In this document: in pieces, positions 1 to 8,437 of the stretch
How the letters are laid out: every line of letters begins with the position of its first letter
Numbering within the stretch: position 1 is the first letter of the stretch
Source: a bacterium
GTDB taxonomy: Bacteria; Actinomycetota; Acidimicrobiia; Spongiisociales; UBA5794
NCBI GenBank assembly: GCA_024228555.1
Contig: JAAETI010000554.1
Coordinates: 1 to 49,279, forward strand
Length of the DNA: 49,279 nt
Direction of reading: 5' to 3'
The notes under the pieces: generated by a model
Told to the model about the DNA's origin: nothing
What the model saw: the letters and a program-made list of their open reading frames with translations, nothing else
The model's database searches: none
Position numbers and translations under genes: made by a program

Positions 1-359
1 CACCCAGCGGTAATCCCCGCCGAAGCCAACGCCGCAATATCAGCCTTATGAATCGACGAATCAATATCAGTAAACGAAGACGAACCAGCAGGAAGATCCA
101 ACGCCCTCACCAAAAACGAAGCCATCTGCTCCCTAGTCACCGTCGACGTAGGGCAATACAACGTATTGGCAGGCGGATTACACCCCAACGTAATCCCCTC
201 ATCAGCAATCGCCTCGATCGCACCTTCATGGACTGATCCGTTGTCGTCGGAGAAGGTCCCTCCGGGGTCAAGAGCAAAGCTGGCAAGCGGGGTTGCGGCC
301 AGCATCCCAAGAACGACCGCACCTACAACCAAGCCTTTGGACAGACGACCCTGCGTCAT
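1..359 (-). CDS. S-layer homology (SLH) domain surface protein, N-terminal part (runs off the window)
   Basis: The reading frame stays open from an ATG at 359 to the window edge, giving 119 residues of N-terminus. An AGGAAG ribosome site lies about 5 nt upstream of the ATG. Residues 1-30 form a signal peptide (basic MTQGRLSKG, then a hydrophobic stretch ending ATPLASFA). After it come SLH-like repeats: GSVHEGAIEAIADEGIT, then a Cys-containing GCNPPANTLYC loop, then VTREQMASFLVRALDL, with a second repeat starting SFTDIDSSIHKADIAAL. SLH repeats usually tether exported proteins to cell-wall polymers, so this is probably a surface protein. What follows the repeats lies outside the window. Codon use changes sharply after the signal peptide towards T-ending codons and TTG, unlike all neighbours. 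Confidence 0.85.
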   Translation of the reverse strand, partial: MTQGRLSKGLVVGAVVLGMLAATPLASFALDPGGTFSDDNGSVHEGAIEAIADEGITLGCNPPANTLYCPTSTVTREQMASFLVRALDLPAGSSSFTDIDSSIHKADIAALASAGITAG

Positions 360-474
360 GGTGTCTTCCTTTCCATTCTCGACACCGCAACGAGATTAGT
401 GACCATCGGTGCGGTATGAGGAGCTTGGGCCCAAGCTCCTCAACAATGTCTCGCACCCGCCGACTGGATAGCTG

Positions 475-1206
475 ATGAGCAGCATCAATGAGATCCAGGC
501 GCGGGTGCAGGCCATTCAAGCTCGCGTGACGAGTCCCCCGGTCTCGGGTCAGTTCGGCGCGATCTTTCAAGCGCAGATGGCAGCTGCCAATGCCCAGTCT
601 GCCCAGCAGCCGGCACCAACCGCCGCACCGGTCGAGGGCGAGTTTGCGGTGACCCCGCAAGGAATGGCTGCAACACATATTGGCTCATCGGTCGTCACTC
701 TCGGCGTCATGCTTGGGATGACCAGCGGACCGACCTCCGCACCGCCATCACCAACAGTGCTCAGGACGTCGGGCCTCACCGAATACATGGCCGCACACAA
801 CATCGAAGCCCGCAACGGGCGGCTCAGCTCGAGAGAACTCGCCTCAGTCTCGGGAGCATGGAACGGAACCGGCTACCTGCTTCCTCCAGCAGCGGCGGCG
901 TGGGAAGAGATGAGGGTCGCAGCTGCCCGCGACGGTATCGATCTCCAGGCCATCGACCTGTACCGATCGTGGGAGTCACAAAACGGTGCCTACCAGGCGC
1001 ACCTGCGTGGCGACAAGGCTGCCAACGTTCTCCCCCCAGGCAAGAGCGAGCACGGCAACGGCCTCGCCGTCGACCTAACCAATGGAGATCTGGTCGGAGT
1101 CGGAGACCCGGAGTACACGTGGATGAGAACCCATGGTGCCGAGTTTGGCTGGCACCCAATTTCGAACGAGTCATGGCATTGGGAGTTCCGCGGCACCGCT
1201 GGCTAG
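475..1206 (+). CDS. M15 (VanY/D-Ala-D-Ala carboxypeptidase) family metallopeptidase with flagellar-type N-terminus
   Basis: A protein of 243 residues. The C-terminal half (about 110-243) is an M15 peptidase domain: SEHGNGLAVDL supplies the zinc His and Asp, and SWHWEF near the end supplies the HxH motif, so the zinc site looks intact. This family cleaves D-Ala-containing cross-links of peptidoglycan. The N-terminus (MSSINEIQARVQAIQARV, then an Ala/Gln/Pro-rich linker) has no signal peptide. From memory it resembles the start of peptidoglycan hydrolases encoded in actinobacterial flagellar operons, so it may be exported by the flagellar apparatus. That is inference, since the flagellar genes seen here lie 46 kb away. 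No clear ribosome site precedes the ATG. Its TAG stop overlaps the stop of the convergent exporter gene by three bases. Confidence 0.8.
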   Translation: MSSINEIQARVQAIQARVTSPPVSGQFGAIFQAQMAAANAQSAQQPAPTAAPVEGEFAVTPQGMAATHIGSSVVTLGVMLGMTSGPTSAPPSPTVLRTSGLTEYMAAHNIEARNGRLSSRELASVSGAWNGTGYLLPPAAAAWEEMRVAAARDGIDLQAIDLYRSWESQNGAYQAHLRGDKAANVLPPGKSEHGNGLAVDLTNGDLVGVGDPEYTWMRTHGAEFGWHPISNESWHWEFRGTAG

Positions 1207-4200
1207 AGGTCGGCCGCAGTCCCGATTTCCATCCGTTCATCAGCGGCGAGGGCCCGACTGAGAGCGACCACCAGGTTGAATACGTCGGGTTCAGTTGAAC
1301 CGGTCTTACTGGCAAGCAGAATCGTCTCGATAGTCTGCGGTGGCTGCAAAGTCCGCACTGGAAGCGATGAGCCCACCTCAGCCATCGATCGCGGCAGAAC
1401 CATCGTTCCTCCGGTCAGAGCGGCAACACGAAGACCTGTCACGACATCGGCAACCGTGTGGGCCAAGACCGGCGACTTCGCCTCCGCAGCCACCATGGTG
1501 CGCAAGCCGACCTCCGACTCGACATGTGGTCCAGCCACCAGCAAGCCGTGAGCCAACCCGTCGACGGGTGCGATCACTTCCCCGCTGCCCACGATGCCAC
1601 CAACGGCAACAAGATCCTCTTTGACAAGCGGAAGTGACTCCATGTCGGACCGGTCCAGTTCATCGGCTCCCGGCCATTGCACCATCAGACCTAGATCAAG
1701 GTCACCACTTCTGATCAGATCGGCGACGGCCGATCCTGCAACAGCCCGCAAGACAACCGAGCCATCACGCAACTCATTTTCGTACGTAGCCAGCAGATGA
1801 TCCACCACGCCATCGCTCAGATCACGAGCCATGCCGATCCGAATCGGTGTATCAGATGTCAGATCGACAACCCGATGCGGCTGCAACTTCTCCAGATGCT
1901 TCCCTGTCGCAACCACCAGCAGCGATGGCAGCACAAAGAGTGAGGCGACGAGGGCGAGAACGATCATGATTGCCGTCAGGAGACCGTAGGTCGCAAACAT
2001 CGGCATTGGGGCGAACGCCAGGATCCCAAAGCCGGCAAAGGAAGTAACGGCAGACCCGGTGAGTGCGGAGCCGGTGCCGGTTCCCGCCGCGGCGACTGCG
2101 ACCAACGGCGCCGACCCTGACCGCCTCTCTTCGAGGAAGCGCATTGTGAAATGTGTCGAGAAGTCGATCCCGATCCCGACCGATACTGCACCGATAATCG
2201 AGGTGACAACGTTGACAGCGAATCCGGCTTGATACATCAACCCGTACAACCATGTAACAACCAACAGAATCGGGACAACGCTCACCAGGGCATACCGAAA
2301 CGACCGCATAAAGGCAGCCGCAACCACAAAACACGCCAGCACGGCGAGTGGGAGAGCCAGCAACATCGAGCGGCGGATCCCATCGAGCTGATCGTCTCGA
2401 TAAACAGCCGACCCGGTGACGACCACCATGGCATCGGGATCGATCCGGGCCAGCGAACTCTCGAGTTCAGCGGCAAGCGGCTCAAGCGTTTCTCTGGTTC
2501 TGACCACATTCGCTTGGTTGCGGGTATCGGGGATTTGATAGGTCAGCACCGTCGCATATCGAGCCTCATCATCCGAGCGCCACAGCACGGTGCCAACGTC
2601 GTTGGGTGTCCACAACGGATTGCCAGCTGAGTCGGAGACGCCAGCCACCAACGCTTCGTCATAGAAGTCGACAAGCCTGCTGCGCCCTTCGACGCCAACG
2701 TCCTCGAGTAACCCGAGCACTCCAGGGTCGACCCGGACCACCCCATCGTTGTCTCGGGCCAGCGGGCTGTCGTCGACGGCCGCAACGCGGACGGTAAACA
2801 GACGCAGCGCATCAAGCGCCTCAGGTGAAGCAAGATCAGTCTCGACATAAACCTGAGCCGGCTCGCCACCTTGGTCTCCGAGATACTCAGCCGTCTTGTC
2901 GAGGCCAACAACGAAGTCGGAATCCGGGGAGAAGAAATCATTGACGTCAAACGTCACTTCGAGATGCAACGCGCCCCAGAAAGCAACGGCGGTGACGAGG
3001 GTGGCAGCTCCGATGGTTAGCCATGGCCTTGTCGCAAAGCCCGCGACGACCTCCCCAAGCCGCCGCGATCCCTTCCCGGACCGGTGCGCCGCAAAAGCGA
3101 TGCCGGAGGTGCGCTTGGCGACGAGCAGCGGCAGGCCCAACATCACCACTACATAGCCGAGCAACATCGCAAGCCCGAGGGCCTCTGAAACGAACACGAG
3201 AACCAGGACGGTCCCGGTAGCGAAGCCGGCCGCCACCAAGCTGAGGACCATGTCCATCCCACGACCCCAACCGGTGATCGTGCGGCTTCCGAGTTCCCCT
3301 TCGGTCAGTGAAAGCACCATGGGGGTTGCCACGCCCAGGAGGAGGAACGCTGCCACGGTGGCGAGCGCCGCCGCATAGCCAAATTGCACCACGGACTCGA
3401 TTCCTGCGGTTGTGTTCGCAAGAAATGCAGCCGCATCCGACGTAGCGGCGAGCGCCAATGCACCGAAGACTGAGCCCAAGCCGACGACAAAGGCGCGTTG
3501 ACCCACACGACCCCGTCTTGCCTCCTCACGGACCCTGCCGATGCCGTGGAACGCCGAGTCAATACCAAACGAAATCATGCTGATCGGCAGAATGGTGCTG
3601 AGTATCTGATCGCTCTTGAGGCCAATCAGGTTCGCTCCACCCCGCAACCACACCATGAGAATCGCCAGCGCGGCTCCTGCAATCGCCACCGCCCAGTAGG
3701 AACGGAAAGCAATCCCAACGATCAACAGCACGGCAGCGATCGTCAGGCCAACAAATGGCCCAGCTAGTTCACCCTGCTCGGCGGAAGTCAGGTTGACGTC
3801 CGAAGCCGGGGCCCATGCTGCGAGAACCCTGCCATCGCCCGCTATGGCGTCTTTGAGGTCCCTGGCGAACTGCTCCTTTTCAAGACTGTCCGTTCCGATC
3901 GTCACCAGGAAACCGCCCCCACCGAGCTTCTCGTTGTCTGCCGCCACGTTTACGAACAGAGCGGGGCTGTGCCAGGCACCCTCATCGTCTTGGGTTGCCT
4001 GTGCGGCGAGACCCCATTCGGTTGGCGAACTCTGCTGCAGAATCGCCGCAACTACGCCATCTACCTGATCCTGAGAGGCGTCGGCAAGACCCCCCGTCAC
4101 ACCAACGTCACGAAGCAATCGATCGACCGAGTCGGCTATGGACCAGATTCCGTGGACGTCGATGCCGAGGCTCGGGTCACGCACGGTGACCAAACGGTCC

Positions 4201-4538
4201 CCGAACGAATTGTCCTCCCGCATCGCTTGCGAGTTCGTCAACAGGGTGAGTAGGGCGTCTCTTGCCAGCATGTCGCCCTCGTTGGCCTCGACGAGGAGGA
4301 AATAACTGAACACCTCATCGGCGAACCGTTCCGCAACCAACTCCTGGGTGGTCGTGATCTGAGTCACAGGGCTTTGCGAAGCCGTCTCTTCGGGGGCCAA
4401 GAACAGCATCGGGTAGCTCAACGCAACAGTCGCCACCACCAGGGCGGCGATCACCATTCGTGAGTGTTTGGCGATGGTCGCGGCCAGCTTGATCCCCGGC
4501 GATCGTTGCCCTGAACTCAGGCGCGAGTCAGTAGCCAC
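1203..4538 (-). CDS. RND/MMPL-family exporter with a C-terminal LysR-substrate-binding-like domain
   Basis: A protein of 1111 residues from a GTG at 4538, chosen because GGAGGAG lies just upstream; an ATG 42 nt earlier has no ribosome site. The body has the two-fold RND/MMPL layout: a transmembrane helix, a large extracytoplasmic loop (MLARDALLTLL region), a block of five helices, then a second copy of the same arrangement. GIDFSTHFTMRFLEER in the second half is a typical RND helix-4 motif. After the last helix (LFVLPSLLVVATG) about 215 more residues follow. They begin PIRIGMARDLSDGVVDHLL and include GDLDLGLMVQW, PLVKEDLVAVGG and VAALTGGTMVLPRSMAEVG. This order matches the periplasmic-binding-protein fold of LysR regulators, without their DNA-binding helix-turn-helix. 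The substrate is unknown. Exporters of this class move lipids, hopanoids or drugs. Confidence 0.85.
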   Translation of the reverse strand: MATDSRLSSGQRSPGIKLAATIAKHSRMVIAALVVATVALSYPMLFLAPEETASQSPVTQITTTQELVAERFADEVFSYFLLVEANEGDMLARDALLTLLTNSQAMREDNSFGDRLVTVRDPSLGIDVHGIWSIADSVDRLLRDVGVTGGLADASQDQVDGVVAAILQQSSPTEWGLAAQATQDDEGAWHSPALFVNVAADNEKLGGGGFLVTIGTDSLEKEQFARDLKDAIAGDGRVLAAWAPASDVNLTSAEQGELAGPFVGLTIAAVLLIVGIAFRSYWAVAIAGAALAILMVWLRGGANLIGLKSDQILSTILPISMISFGIDSAFHGIGRVREEARRGRVGQRAFVVGLGSVFGALALAATSDAAAFLANTTAGIESVVQFGYAAALATVAAFLLLGVATPMVLSLTEGELGSRTITGWGRGMDMVLSLVAAGFATGTVLVLVFVSEALGLAMLLGYVVVMLGLPLLVAKRTSGIAFAAHRSGKGSRRLGEVVAGFATRPWLTIGAATLVTAVAFWGALHLEVTFDVNDFFSPDSDFVVGLDKTAEYLGDQGGEPAQVYVETDLASPEALDALRLFTVRVAAVDDSPLARDNDGVVRVDPGVLGLLEDVGVEGRSRLVDFYDEALVAGVSDSAGNPLWTPNDVGTVLWRSDDEARYATVLTYQIPDTRNQANVVRTRETLEPLAAELESSLARIDPDAMVVVTGSAVYRDDQLDGIRRSMLLALPLAVLACFVVAAAFMRSFRYALVSVVPILLVVTWLYGLMYQAGFAVNVVTSIIGAVSVGIGIDFSTHFTMRFLEERRSGSAPLVAVAAAGTGTGSALTGSAVTSFAGFGILAFAPMPMFATYGLLTAIMIVLALVASLFVLPSLLVVATGKHLEKLQPHRVVDLTSDTPIRIGMARDLSDGVVDHLLATYENELRDGSVVLRAVAGSAVADLIRSGDLDLGLMVQWPGADELDRSDMESLPLVKEDLVAVGGIVGSGEVIAPVDGLAHGLLVAGPHVESEVGLRTMVAAEAKSPVLAHTVADVVTGLRVAALTGGTMVLPRSMAEVGSSLPVRTLQPPQTIETILLASKTGSTEPDVFNLVVALSRALAADERMEIGTAADL

Positions 4539-4833
4539 GTCGGCTCCTCCGGGTGCCCAACGGGCGCGGCGCATCGGCAAGCGTTGTCAGCTTCACTCGT
4601 AAGACATCGGAGGTTTTCTGACAAACCTTGCACGCTTTGTCCATCACGCTGATAGGTTGTGAGTGTGCAGGATCCGCCAGCGTGTCGGGTCCTACGGAAT
4701 GGTCACCCGGTCCAAGGTGGGAGGGGCCCCACCGCCTCTCCCACCTGACCGGTCACTTCCTTGCATCAACACCTCCCCTCATCATTGATGGTTCTATTCT
4801 GAGGCTCGTTGCTTCGAGCCCCAGGGAGAGTCC
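4539..4833. other. Divergent intergenic region with a large bulged hairpin (4707-4752)
   Basis: This gap separates the RND exporter from the aminotransferase-like gene. It contains a strong inverted repeat. CCGGTC (4707-4712) pairs with GACCGG (4747-4752), and AGGTGGGAG (4715-4723) pairs with CTCCCACCT (4738-4746), leaving a 2-nt bulge and a 14-nt loop. A second small hairpin (GGCTCG/CGAGCC) lies at about 4802-4819, just ahead of the ribosome site AGGGAGAG. The large hairpin sits 80-125 nt upstream of the rightward start codon. It could be a leader structure or an operator. No coding sequence was found. Confidence 0.45.
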
Positions 4834-6063
4834 ATGACCGTCCTCAACACGTCGGCAATTCGCACCCAATTCCCCGCCCTGTGTCGCGAGGAGAACGGCT
4901 CGACGGTTGCCTGGTTTGACGGGCCCAGTGGCAGCCAGGTGCCGCACAGCGTGATCGACGCTATCTCTGAATTTCTGACGAGGGGCGGGTCCAACCACGG
5001 TGGGGCCTTTGCAGCGAGTCGCGACTCGGAAGCAACTCATGAAGGCGCTCGCACTGCCATCGCCGATCTATACGGAACCCGCAAAGACGACTACATCGCA
5101 TTTGGCATGAATATGACGAGTCTCAATTTTGCGCTGAGCAGGGCCCTGTCCTCGTCATGGGGCTCCGGCGACGAGGTTGTCGTCACCCGCCTTGACCATG
5201 ACGCCAATGTCTCACCATGGCTGCGCGCCGCAGCCGACAGCGGGGCCACAGTGAAATGGGTTCCGTTCAACACAGATACCTACCGACTCGACCTCGCCCG
5301 GCTCGCTGATGTCGTTGGGCCGCGAACAAGGCTCGTTGCCATCACTCATGCTTCGAACGCTATCGGCACCATCGTTGATGTAGCAGCCGCCACCCGGATC
5401 GCCCACGATGCCGGAGCGCTCGTGGCGGTGGATGCCGTTCACTACGCACCACACGGCCTCATCGACGTTGCCGCCATCGATTGCGACTTCCTGATCGCCT
5501 CTGCATACAAGTTCTTTGGCCCCCACATCGGTGCGATGGCTGGACGTGGCGCTCTGTTGGAGGAGCTCGACGCTTACAAGGTGCGCCCGTCACCGTCGCG
5601 GGGTCCCGACAAGTGGGAAACCGGTACCCAGAGCTTTGAGGCCCTGGCAGGAGTGGCAGCTGCCGTTGACCACATCGCAGACCTCACAGCAGCAAACGGA
5701 CCCCGACGTGGTCGCATCATCGCCGCCTACACCGCAATCCAGGACCACGCCATCAGCCTCGGCGAGCGTTTCTTGAGGGGGTTGCCCGACACCGCAACCG
5801 TATTCGGCATCACCGACGACCTGACTGCGAGGACACCCACCTTCGCCATTGAGCTGGAGGGCCTCTCTGCCCGACAGCTCGCAACCGAGCTTGGCAATCG
5901 GGGCATCTACGTCACCGACGGCGACTACTACGCAGTCGAGGTGATGAACGCCCTGGACCGCGCCGACGGCGGGCTGGTACGTATCGGTTTCCTGCACTAC
6001 ACCACTGAAGATGAGGTCGACCGCCTGCTCGGCGCCCTTGGAGAACTTGCCGGAAATGCCTGA
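4834..6063 (+). CDS. PLP-dependent class V aminotransferase, SufS-like (VC1184 family)
   Basis: A protein of 409 residues with AGGGAGAG 5 nt before its ATG. The fold-type I PLP site is clear: VAVDAVHYAPH supplies the Asp (D200) and His (H207), and SAYKFFGPH supplies the Schiff-base Lys (K226). Family members resemble cysteine desulfurases. However, the C-terminal region where SufS proteins carry the catalytic Cys (RxGHHCAQP) reads GDYYAVEVMNAL here, with no Cys. Desulfurase activity is therefore doubtful, and another lyase or transaminase reaction is possible. Its stop codon lies inside the start of the adenosine deaminase gene (8-nt overlap), so the two are probably translated together. Confidence 0.85.
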   Translation: MTVLNTSAIRTQFPALCREENGSTVAWFDGPSGSQVPHSVIDAISEFLTRGGSNHGGAFAASRDSEATHEGARTAIADLYGTRKDDYIAFGMNMTSLNFALSRALSSSWGSGDEVVVTRLDHDANVSPWLRAAADSGATVKWVPFNTDTYRLDLARLADVVGPRTRLVAITHASNAIGTIVDVAAATRIAHDAGALVAVDAVHYAPHGLIDVAAIDCDFLIASAYKFFGPHIGAMAGRGALLEELDAYKVRPSPSRGPDKWETGTQSFEALAGVAAAVDHIADLTAANGPRRGRIIAAYTAIQDHAISLGERFLRGLPDTATVFGITDDLTARTPTFAIELEGLSARQLATELGNRGIYVTDGDYYAVEVMNALDRADGGLVRIGFLHYTTEDEVDRLLGALGELAGNA

Positions 6064-7051
6064 TCTATTCGACCTTGCTCCCAAGGTGGAGTTGCACCTC
6101 CATCTCGAAGGCGCCATTCCGCTGCCCACACTATGGGACCTCATCGAGGGGTACGGCGGTGACCCGAGCGTGCCGACAGAGGCCGCTCTCGTCGACCGGC
6201 TCCAGTACTCCGACTTCCCCCAGTTCATTGACACGTGGTGGTGGATGACCGGCTTTGTGCGCAGCTACGAGGACTTCGAGAAAGTGGCTGAGAGTGTCGC
6301 AACAGACTTGGCGAGACAGAACATACTGTACGCCGAGGCGTCGTTCTCACCTACGGATTTCGAGCGCCACGGCTTGTCAGCACAGGGCATCGCCCTTTCG
6401 ATTCGCAACGGCCTGGACCGTGTGCGAGGCACCCAGGTCGTGTTGAACTGCGACCTTGTTCGCGACACGGGGCCCGATCGCGCCACGACGACCTTGCGGG
6501 CAGTGCTGGAGGTTGCCGCCAAGACCGACGTTAGGGGTATAACTATCGGCGGATCGGAGCAGACGTACCCCCCTGAGTTGTTTTCGTCCGTCTATCGGGA
6601 AGCCGCAGAGGGCGGATTGCGCCTCACCGCCCACGCCGGCGAAGCGGCGGGTCCCGATAGTGTTCGCGGGGCTCTGGATGAGCTTGGCGTTGAGAGGATC
6701 GGTCACGGTGTCAGGATCGTTGAAGACACCGACCTGATGGCTCGAGTCGTCGCCGATCAGATCCCACTCGAGGTTTGCCCAACCTCCAACATCCGAACCG
6801 GCGTCGTGTCGGGTTGGGATGCTCATCCCGTGGGAGTTCTTCTGGATTCGGGCGCCAATGTCACCATCAGCTCCGATGACCCGACCTTCTTCCACACATC
6901 GGTGGCTGAAGACCTGCGCAGGGTGGAGGGACTCTACGGCGCCCAGGCAGACACGCTCACACAAAGGGCCATCAGAGCATCGTGGATGACCAAGAAGGAG
7001 CAAGCATCCATAGCCACAACGGTCGATGAATGGTGGCTCGACCACCGCTAG
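6056..7051 (+). CDS. add: Adenosine deaminase family protein
   Basis: A protein of 331 residues from the ATG at 6056 (MPDLFDLAPKVELHLHLEG); this start puts the metal motif at the family's usual position. The zinc and catalytic residues of the amidohydrolase barrel are all present: HLHLEG near the N-terminus, HAGEAAG, GHGVRI, CPTSNIRTG, and SSDDP. The enzyme would hydrolyse adenosine (or a related aminopurine such as adenine) to inosine and ammonia in the cytoplasm as part of purine salvage. It overlaps the upstream PLP enzyme by 8 nt, which suggests co-translation. The sequence alone does not separate adenosine from adenine or 6-aminodeoxyfutalosine as the substrate. Confidence 0.88.
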   Translation: MPDLFDLAPKVELHLHLEGAIPLPTLWDLIEGYGGDPSVPTEAALVDRLQYSDFPQFIDTWWWMTGFVRSYEDFEKVAESVATDLARQNILYAEASFSPTDFERHGLSAQGIALSIRNGLDRVRGTQVVLNCDLVRDTGPDRATTTLRAVLEVAAKTDVRGITIGGSEQTYPPELFSSVYREAAEGGLRLTAHAGEAAGPDSVRGALDELGVERIGHGVRIVEDTDLMARVVADQIPLEVCPTSNIRTGVVSGWDAHPVGVLLDSGANVTISSDDPTFFHTSVAEDLRRVEGLYGAQADTLTQRAIRASWMTKKEQASIATTVDEWWLDHR

Positions 7052-7120
7052 GCGCTCGCCACTCGCCTCGCCTGAGTTGGTCTGCCACTCAACGGTGACT
7101 TCGCATTAGCCTTCCCTCTC

Positions 7121-8437
7121 ATGACCCGAGGCCCATCCATCACAGCGCTCGCCATTGGCGTGGTCTTCCTGCTGGCCGGATGTGACACCGCGTCGAGCGA
7201 ACCACCGACCACCGCTGCTGCGGTGACCTCGATCCCCCCGGTCACATCCACGACAACCACTAGCACCACCACGACAACAACAACCACTACCACAACCCTG
7301 CCGCCGACCTTTGACGTCGCCGTCCTCGTAGTCGGTCCCGATGGCATGGGCCTGCCTGATGCAATAGTGGCCGTCGGCGACGAGCAGGCCACAACACCCC
7401 CAGATGGGTTGGTCAACTTCACCGAGATGACGCCGGGCCCCATCGAGGTCACCCGATTCGGCTGGCTCCCCACCACGGTCAACTGGGAGGGCAGCGAAGG
7501 AACCGTGGAGATCGCAATGGAGCCCCGCTTGGTCAGAGGCCTCCGCGTCAGCAGCGACGTAGCCGCCGATCCGGAACAGTTCGCCGATCTTCTCGATCTT
7601 GCGGCAAGTAGCACCGTCAACGCACTCGTCTTCGACACCAAGGACGAGTCCAGCGACGTCTTGTACGAGTCAGAGTCGGAGTTTGCTGCCGATGTCGGTG
7701 CCGTCAACCCGATGTACGACCCGACCGAGCTCATCGCCATGGCCAAAGACCAAGGTCTGTACGCAATGACGAGGATCGTGACGTTCGAAGACAGCAGATG
7801 GGCCAAAGTGCTGCCGGAACACAAACTCGCCGGCAATTGGATCGATCCCACGATTGTGGAGGCCTGGGAATACCCGTTGCAGCTCGCGGTCGAGGCATGC
7901 CAACTCGGGTTCGATGAGATCCAGTTTGACTACGTCCGCTTCCCCGCAGGGCGCACCGCAACCTTTGCGCAGGCGCGCAAGCCGCTCACAGAAGAGGAAC
8001 GAGTCGCCGCGATCACCGCGTTCCTTACCGAAGCCAGATCACGGCTACATCCGCTCGGCTGTGCCCTATCCGCCGCTATCTTTGCCATCGTTCTTTCATC
8101 ACCAGATGATCAGGGCATCGGGCAACGCCCTGAAGACGTGTCCGCCATCGTCGATGCTGTCAGCCCGATGATCTACCCAAGCCACTACTCCGACGGCTGG
8201 CTCGGCTTCCCCAGCCCCAACGACCACCCAGGCCCGGTAGTCGCGGACGCTCTTGACGATGGGATTCCGCGCACGGCAACAGGAACACAGATGCGACCCT
8301 GGCTGCAGGCGTTCTACTACAACTCGAGCCAGATCCTTGCTGAGATATCCGAAGCCGAGGACCGCGGGGTAGGTTGGATCCTCTGGAATGCAAGGGGCAA
8401 CTACGCTCAGTCGGCGCTCCCGCCACTGGAGGAATGA
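7121..8437 (+). CDS. Lipoprotein with DUF4015 putative glycoside hydrolase domain
   Basis: A protein of 438 residues. The N-terminus is a lipoprotein signal (hydrophobic ALAIGVVFLLAGC, lipobox LAGC). A Thr/Pro spacer with a run of about 16 consecutive Thr or Ser follows, typical of a flexible stalk out of the membrane. Residues about 65-135 look like a small beta domain. The rest (about 140-430) is a TIM-barrel-like domain of the DUF4015 type, with FDTKDESSDVLYESES, a conserved FDEIQFDYVRFP strand (likely acidic catalytic residues), SPMIYPSHY and ILWNARGNY. It probably acts on an extracellular glycan, but the substrate is unknown. The stop overlaps the start region of the VOC gene. Confidence 0.82.
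   Translation: MTRGPSITALAIGVVFLLAGCDTASSEPPTTAAAVTSIPPVTSTTTTSTTTTTTTTTTTLPPTFDVAVLVVGPDGMGLPDAIVAVGDEQATTPPDGLVNFTEMTPGPIEVTRFGWLPTTVNWEGSEGTVEIAMEPRLVRGLRVSSDVAADPEQFADLLDLAASSTVNALVFDTKDESSDVLYESESEFAADVGAVNPMYDPTELIAMAKDQGLYAMTRIVTFEDSRWAKVLPEHKLAGNWIDPTIVEAWEYPLQLAVEACQLGFDEIQFDYVRFPAGRTATFAQARKPLTEEERVAAITAFLTEARSRLHPLGCALSAAIFAIVLSSPDDQGIGQRPEDVSAIVDAVSPMIYPSHYSDGWLGFPSPNDHPGPVVADALDDGIPRTATGTQMRPWLQAFYYNSSQILAEISEAEDRGVGWILWNARGNYAQSALPPLEE

Noticed and set aside
7240-7310. Low-complexity ACC/ACA repeat, possible microsatellite or repeat element
   Set aside because: It encodes the Thr-rich stalk of a lipoprotein, a common feature in this group, and is not a repeat array with spacers.
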